Source: Brachybacterium sp. YJGR34
GTDB taxonomy: Bacteria; Actinomycetota; Actinomycetes; Actinomycetales; Dermabacteraceae
DNA length: 64,000 nucleotides
Direction of reading: 5' to 3'
NCBI RefSeq assembly: GCF_003347015.1
Contig: NZ_PNFB01000005.1
Location: 124,001-188,000, forward strand
The notes beneath the pieces are model-generated. The model did no database searches. It had not been told where the DNA came from and saw only the letters and a list, made by a program, of their open reading frames with translations. Positions 60,624 through 64,000 of this stretch are shown piece by piece. Numbering within the stretch: the stretch's first letter is position 1; every line of letters starts with the position of its first letter. The position numbers and the translations under genes were made by a program.

Positions 60624-61304
60624 TTGACAGCTGCCCCCGCCCCGCCCCGAGGAGCCCCCATCACCGCTGCCCCCGCCGTCCTGCCCACCCTCGCCGCACA
60701 GGCCCGGCGTCTCGTCGACCTCGACGTGCACACCCTCGCCGGTCTCCCGGAGTCCGCGCTGCATCGCGCCGCGGAGCAGTGGGGGAGCGAGCGGACCGAC
60801 GCCCTGCTCGCCCTGGACCGGTCCCTCGCTCCGCCCTCCGCTCTCGCCCCGCTGATGCGGCGCGGGGACCGGCCGGGCTTCGTGGTCGAGGACATGACCG
60901 ACGTCGACCGCTTCGCGCCGACGGGCGTGGAGCTGGGCGGGGAGGCGCTCTACCTGGTCCGGGGCCTCGACCGCGGCGACGGCCTGCGCAACTGGTCCCC
61001 GGCCGAGGCGGTGGCGGAATTCACCGCCCGCGACCGCACCCCGCTGCTGCTCACCGAGGGCCTGCTCTGGGTGCTCCAGCAGCCCGAGGCGCTCGAGCCG
61101 GGCCGCTGCTTCATGACGGTGGCATCGCGCCGGCAGAAGCCGGACGGCCGCTACGACGCCCGCACGCCGGCGCTGTGGATCTCCGGCGGCACCGGCCGTG
61201 ACGGGCGGAAGCGCAAGGGGGCCCCGAAGCTGGGCTGGTGCTGGTGGAACAACCGCCACACCTGGCTGGGCATCGCCTCCGCCGCGGACCGCGTCGCGCT
61301 CTGA
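60624..61304 (+). CDS. DUF5701-family protein
   Basis: About 226 residues of a DUF5701-type protein, known from actinobacteria and of unknown function. Typical phrases are L-V-D-L-D-V-H-T-L-A-G-L, D-M-T-D-V-D-R-F-A-P, P-L-L-L-T-E-G-L-L-W-V-L-Q and the Trp-rich end L-G-W-C-W-W-N-N-R-H-T-W-L-G. The start is uncertain. The listed TTG at 60624 has no ribosome site; a GAGGAG site lies five bases before an ATC codon at 60660, which fits family length better but is not a normal start codon. Confidence 0.75.
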   Translation: MTAAPAPPRGAPITAAPAVLPTLAAQARRLVDLDVHTLAGLPESALHRAAEQWGSERTDALLALDRSLAPPSALAPLMRRGDRPGFVVEDMTDVDRFAPTGVELGGEALYLVRGLDRGDGLRNWSPAEAVAEFTARDRTPLLLTEGLLWVLQQPEALEPGRCFMTVASRRQKPDGRYDARTPALWISGGTGRDGRKRKGAPKLGWCWWNNRHTWLGIASAADRVAL

Positions 61305-61312
61305 GCCGACCC

Positions 61313-62071
61313 CTACGCGGCGCCCAGCTCGAGGCGGGCCCAGGCCCGGCGGGCCGCGAGCGCTCCCACCACCGCGACCGCGACCGGCAGGGCGAGCGGC
61401 GCCGGGCCGATGCCGGAGCCCGGCGTCGCCCACAGCACGGGGACCGCCCAGGGGATCACCGCCCCCAGCCCGAAGCCGGCGCCGACGTTGCTCACCACCA
61501 CCAGGCCGAGGGTCGCGCCGATCCCCGCCAGATAGCCGCGGCCCGCGGTGGCCGCCCACGCCACCGGCAGCGCGCTCGCGGCCAGAGCGATCCCCACCGC
61601 TGCGACCGTCGCCGCCGCGGCCGGTGCCCCGGCGAGCGGCAGGCCGAGCGCCACGCCGCCCGCGGCCACCAGCAGCGCATCGGCCCCGGAGAGCAGCGCC
61701 GCCCACCCCAGCACCGCGCCGATCTTCGCACCGAGCACCTGCTCCGGCCGGGCCGGGATCGCCAGCAGGCCCACGATCGTGCCGTCGGTGAACTCCCGGC
61801 CGACCGTCCAGGCCAGGACGATGCCGGTGGCCAGGAGCGCGGTGATCCCCACGCTCAGCGCCGCGAGTCCCACATAGCCGGCCCAGCCCGGGGCGGCGAT
61901 GAGCGAGGCGGCCTGCTGCCCCATCGGCGTGCCCGGTGCCCCGCCCGCGGCAGCGGCACCGCCCACCGTGGTCAGCGCGACCAGCACCAGGCAGGCGAGC
62001 GTCGCCGTCCGCGTGACACCGGAGCGGGCCAGCTTCGCGACCTCGAGGCGATGCGCCACGCCGGCTCTCAT
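61313..62071 (-). CDS. ABC-2 type permease
   Basis: A 252-residue membrane protein with about six hydrophobic segments, including A-T-L-A-C-L-V-L-V-A-L-T-T-V and I-T-A-L-L-A-T-G-I-V-L-A-W. G-R-E-F-T-D-G-T-I-V-G-L-L-A-I-P after the second segment pair is characteristic of ABC-2 export permeases. The start overlaps the ATPase stop. With the ATPase and TetR regulator it forms a three-gene operon, probably an exporter of a toxic or lipid-like compound. Confidence 0.87.
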   Translation of the reverse strand: MRAGVAHRLEVAKLARSGVTRTATLACLVLVALTTVGGAAAAGGAPGTPMGQQAASLIAAPGWAGYVGLAALSVGITALLATGIVLAWTVGREFTDGTIVGLLAIPARPEQVLGAKIGAVLGWAALLSGADALLVAAGGVALGLPLAGAPAAAATVAAVGIALAASALPVAWAATAGRGYLAGIGATLGLVVVSNVGAGFGLGAVIPWAVPVLWATPGSGIGPAPLALPVAVAVVGALAARRAWARLELGAA

Positions 62072-62802
62072 GACGGTCCTCCCGGCGCGGCCCGCTCCGC
62101 CGCGAGCACCACCTCGAAGAACGCCCGCTCGAGGTCGGTCCCCTCCATCGGCAGGGAGCCCACGACCCGGCCGCCGTGCAGGACGTCGGCACGGGAGGCG
62201 CAGCGAGCGACCTCGTCGAGATGATGACTGGTGACCAGCACGGCGACCCCGTCGGCGGTGAGCTCGGCCAGCAGACCCCGCAGCGCGAGCACCGCGAAGG
62301 GGTCCAGGGCGTTCGTCGGCTCGTCGAGCAGCACCAGGCGCGGCCGATGGGCGAGCGCCGCGATCAGCCCCACCTTCTGGCGGCCGCCCAGGGACAGCCG
62401 GCGCGCGGGGACCTCGAGCCGGTCCTCGAGGCCCAGCACCGCGGCGAGATGCTCGCCGCGGGCCGCGGCCTCGCGGGCCGGGGCGCCGTGCAGGGCGGCG
62501 GCGGAGCGGATGTTCTCGCGGGCGGTGAGCTCGGGATAGCAGAAAGGGGTCTCGACCAGGTGGCCCACCTGTGCCCAGAACCGGCGATCGGCGGAACGCG
62601 CCTCGTGGCCGAGCACCCGCACGGAGCCCGCCTCGAGCCGCAGCATCCCGAGCACGGCGCGCAGCGCGGTGGTCTTGCCGGCGCCGTTCATGCCGATCAG
62701 CGCCCGGCACTCGCCCGGGGCCACGGAGAGAGTCAGGTCGCGCAGCACGGGTGTGCCCCGCAGGCTGCGCCGGGCCCCGCGGATCGCGAGCGCGGCGGTC
62801 AT
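62068..62802 (-). CDS. ABC transporter ATP-binding protein
   Basis: A 244-residue ATPase. Walker A is G-M-N-G-A-G-K-T at 37-44, Walker B L-V-L-L-D-E at 156-161, and the H-loop V-T-S-H-H-L-D-E. The signature is L-S-L-G-G-R-Q at 136-142 instead of L-S-G-G-Q, a mild deviation seen in some ABC-2 exporters. The start overlaps the stop of the TetR gene, and the stop overlaps the permease start, so all three are translated in chain. Confidence 0.9.
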   Translation of the reverse strand: MTAALAIRGARRSLRGTPVLRDLTLSVAPGECRALIGMNGAGKTTALRAVLGMLRLEAGSVRVLGHEARSADRRFWAQVGHLVETPFCYPELTARENIRSAAALHGAPAREAAARGEHLAAVLGLEDRLEVPARRLSLGGRQKVGLIAALAHRPRLVLLDEPTNALDPFAVLALRGLLAELTADGVAVLVTSHHLDEVARCASRADVLHGGRVVGSLPMEGTDLERAFFEVVLAAERAAPGGPS

Positions 62803-63362
62803 GGCCCGGGCTCCAGCAGGGGTCGCAGCCCAGCGGCGAGGAAGCCGGCGGCGCCCTCCTGCCCCGGGCCCGCGGCCCAGTCCAGCAGCAGCGCCGTGGC
62901 CGCTCCCATCAGGGCGCCGGCCGCCGCACGCTCGCCCGGCCCGGGCGCCGCGGTGGCCAGGGCCCGGGCGATCGCGTCCTCGGTGGCCTGCTCGCCCGCC
63001 CGGGCGGCGGAGCGCAGCGCAGGGGTGCGCGCCACGAGCTCGATGCGGGTGCGGAACTCCTCGGATCCCAGATGCTCCCGGGCCTGCGGCGACTCCATCG
63101 CGGCCAGCAGCCCGCGCACCGCCCGGTGCAGGGGCGGGGTCTCCGGGGGCTGTGCGGCGACCGCGGCGGCGATCCGCGGGTCGAAGACGTCGCCGACCAC
63201 CACCGACTCCTTGGTGGGGAAGTGACGGAAGAAGGTCATGTGGGAGACCCCGGCCTCGCGGGCGATCGCGGCCACGGTGACCGCCTCGTAGCTCGAGGCG
63301 GCGAACATCCGCAGCGCCGTGCGCTGCAGGAGCTCGTGGGTGGGGAGGGGGCGGTGCGCCAT
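62799..63362 (-). CDS. TetR-family transcriptional repressor
   Basis: A 187-residue regulator with the N-terminal TetR helix-turn-helix (V-A-A-I-A-R-E-A-G-V-S-H-M-T-F-F-R-H-F-P-T-K at about 31-52, quoted in part) and a variable ligand domain. It is the first gene of the ABC-2 operon and probably represses it. A 19-base palindrome lies five bases before the ATG and contains the likely -10 box, so the regulator should block its own leaderless transcript. Confidence 0.9.
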   Translation of the reverse strand: MAHRPLPTHELLQRTALRMFAASSYEAVTVAAIAREAGVSHMTFFRHFPTKESVVVGDVFDPRIAAAVAAQPPETPPLHRAVRGLLAAMESPQAREHLGSEEFRTRIELVARTPALRSAARAGEQATEDAIARALATAAPGPGERAAAGALMGAATALLLDWAAGPGQEGAAGFLAAGLRPLLEPGP

Positions 63363-63367
63363 ATCCC

Positions 63368-63386
63368 GATGTTACTCACTAACATC
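63368..63386. promoter_or_regulatory. TetR operator overlapping a leaderless -10 box
   Basis: GATGTTACTCACTAACATC has perfect seven-base arms around CTCAC. On the minus strand TAACAT (63374-63369) followed by six bases and the ATG at 63362 fits a -10 box of a leaderless transcript. A regulator bound here would block transcription of the TetR/ABC-2 operon. Confidence 0.7.
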
Positions 63387-63438
63387 TCGCGGCGGTACCC
63401 CCGGGCGGCCGGCGGAGGGGTTCGCTGGCCAGGCCGTA

Positions 63439-63444
63439 TAGGAT
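63439..63444 (+). promoter_or_regulatory. Possible -10 box of cstA
   Basis: TAGGAT, part of GTATAGGATG, lies about 110 bases before the cstA start. A -35 box is not clear. The leader between them is GC-rich with no ORF that I trust. Confidence 0.35.
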
Positions 63445-63551
63445 GCCGTCCTATCGCGCGCGACGAGGACGCGAGGGGACGGCGGCCGCCGCCCGCGGGC
63501 CCTGGTCGCGGCCGTGGACCGTTCCCCACCCACGACCTGGAAGGCTTCCTC

Positions 63552-64000
63552 GTGAACTCCCTCCTCCTCGCCGTCGTCGGCGTCGCCCTGATGATCGCGG
63601 GGTACCTCCTGTACTCCCGGTTCCTCGCCCGGCGCGTCTACCGCCTCGACGCCTCCTTCCGCACCCCCGCCCACGAGCTCGAGGACGGGGTCGACTTCGT
63701 CCCCACCAACAAGTTCGTCCTGTGGGGCCACCACTTCACCTCGGTCGCCGGCGCCGCCCCGATCGTCGGCCCCGCCGTCGCCGTGATCTGGGGCTGGCTG
63801 CCCGCCTTCCTGTGGGTCACCCTCGGCACCGTCTTCTTCGCCGGCATGCACGACCTGGGCGCCCTGTGGGCCTCGGTGCGGCATCGCGGCCAGTCCATCG
63901 GCACCCTGTCCGAGCGCTACATCGGCAAGCGCGGCAGCCGCCTGTTCCTGGTGGTCATCTTCCTGCTGCTGCTCATGGTCAATGCCGCCTTCGCGGTGGT
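63552..64000 (+). CDS. cstA: Carbon starvation protein CstA, N-terminal part (continues beyond the window)
   Basis: The frame starts with GTG at 63552, with GGAAGG nine bases ahead, and is open to the end of the window (149 residues). The first hydrophobic segment (L-L-L-A-V-V-G-V-A-L-M-I-A-G-Y) is followed by D-F-V-P-T-N-K-F-V-L-W-G-H-H-F and S-V-A-G-A-A-P-I-V-G-P, then F-A-G-M-H-D and R-G-Q-S-I-G, all hallmarks of CstA. CstA-family proteins take up pyruvate or peptides under carbon limitation. It is divergent from the TetR operon. Confidence 0.93.
   Translation, partial: MNSLLLAVVGVALMIAGYLLYSRFLARRVYRLDASFRTPAHELEDGVDFVPTNKFVLWGHHFTSVAGAAPIVGPAVAVIWGWLPAFLWVTLGTVFFAGMHDLGALWASVRHRGQSIGTLSERYIGKRGSRLFLVVIFLLLLMVNAAFAV

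Overview
This is a very GC-rich window with actinobacterial traits: dense GC-ending codons, GTG/TTG starts, Tat- and lipobox-type solute-binding proteins, ROK/SorC/GntR sugar regulators, and several probable leaderless transcripts (a TANNNT box six or seven bases before the start codon). A Brachybacterium-like member of the Micrococcales is my best guess, but it is an inference from gene style only. No rRNA, tRNA, CRISPR, integrase or transposase was seen.

Layout. 1-5456: C-terminal end of a sulfatase, a CUT1 sugar ABC importer (binding protein and two permeases) and a GH51 arabinofuranosidase. 5559-7602: a two-gene unit on the minus strand, a MazG-like pyrophosphohydrolase and a GIY-YIG/DUF2075 helicase. 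7681-14492: SorC regulator, a second importer, a zinc polyol-type dehydrogenase and a second sulfatase. 14601-21020: two divergent large helicases, one a DnaQ-PIF1-BRCT fusion with a second degenerate DnaQ-like segment, the other UPF1-like. 21042-26038: FGGY kinase, DUF2510/DUF4041/GIY-YIG protein, NmrA-type oxidoreductase and a divergent ECF sigma factor with a SnoaL-like tail. 26130-29548: adenine/adenosine deaminase-like protein and GH3 glycosidase. 29612-34804: LplABC-type importer with a divergent ROK repressor. 34817-41931: GntR regulator, GH39 beta-xylosidase, aldo/keto reductase and a third permease pair with binding protein. 42070-49518: SDR, HAD protein, a frameshifted Nramp-like transporter, an EctD-like hydroxylase, an orphan binding protein, a GNAT and an acidic membrane protein. 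49544-55289: third sulfatase with its own importer and ROK repressor. 55302-64000: RibD-type reductase, CsbD, aconitase, DAHP synthase behind an apparent aromatic-amino-acid attenuator, APH-type kinase, DUF5701, a TetR/ABC-2 export operon and the start of cstA.

How it works together. The window is dominated by uptake and intracellular breakdown of plant- or alga-type glycans. Five complete CUT1 importers lack an ATPase gene, so they probably share one encoded elsewhere. The glycosidases (GH51, GH3, GH39) and the two complete sulfatases have no visible signal peptide, so oligosaccharides are probably imported and then trimmed and desulfated inside. Three importer clusters have a repressor gene next to them and a palindrome covering a TTGACA/TTGACT -35 box, which suggests repression by blocking RNA polymerase.

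The most noteworthy points are the putative attenuator with a leader peptide containing W-F-T-Y before the DAHP synthase gene, the GIY-YIG/DUF2075 plus MazG pair, the multi-domain DnaQ-PIF1 protein with a strong hairpin inside its coding region, an ECF41-like promoter between the sigma factor and its NmrA neighbour, and the repeated sulfatase-importer modules.
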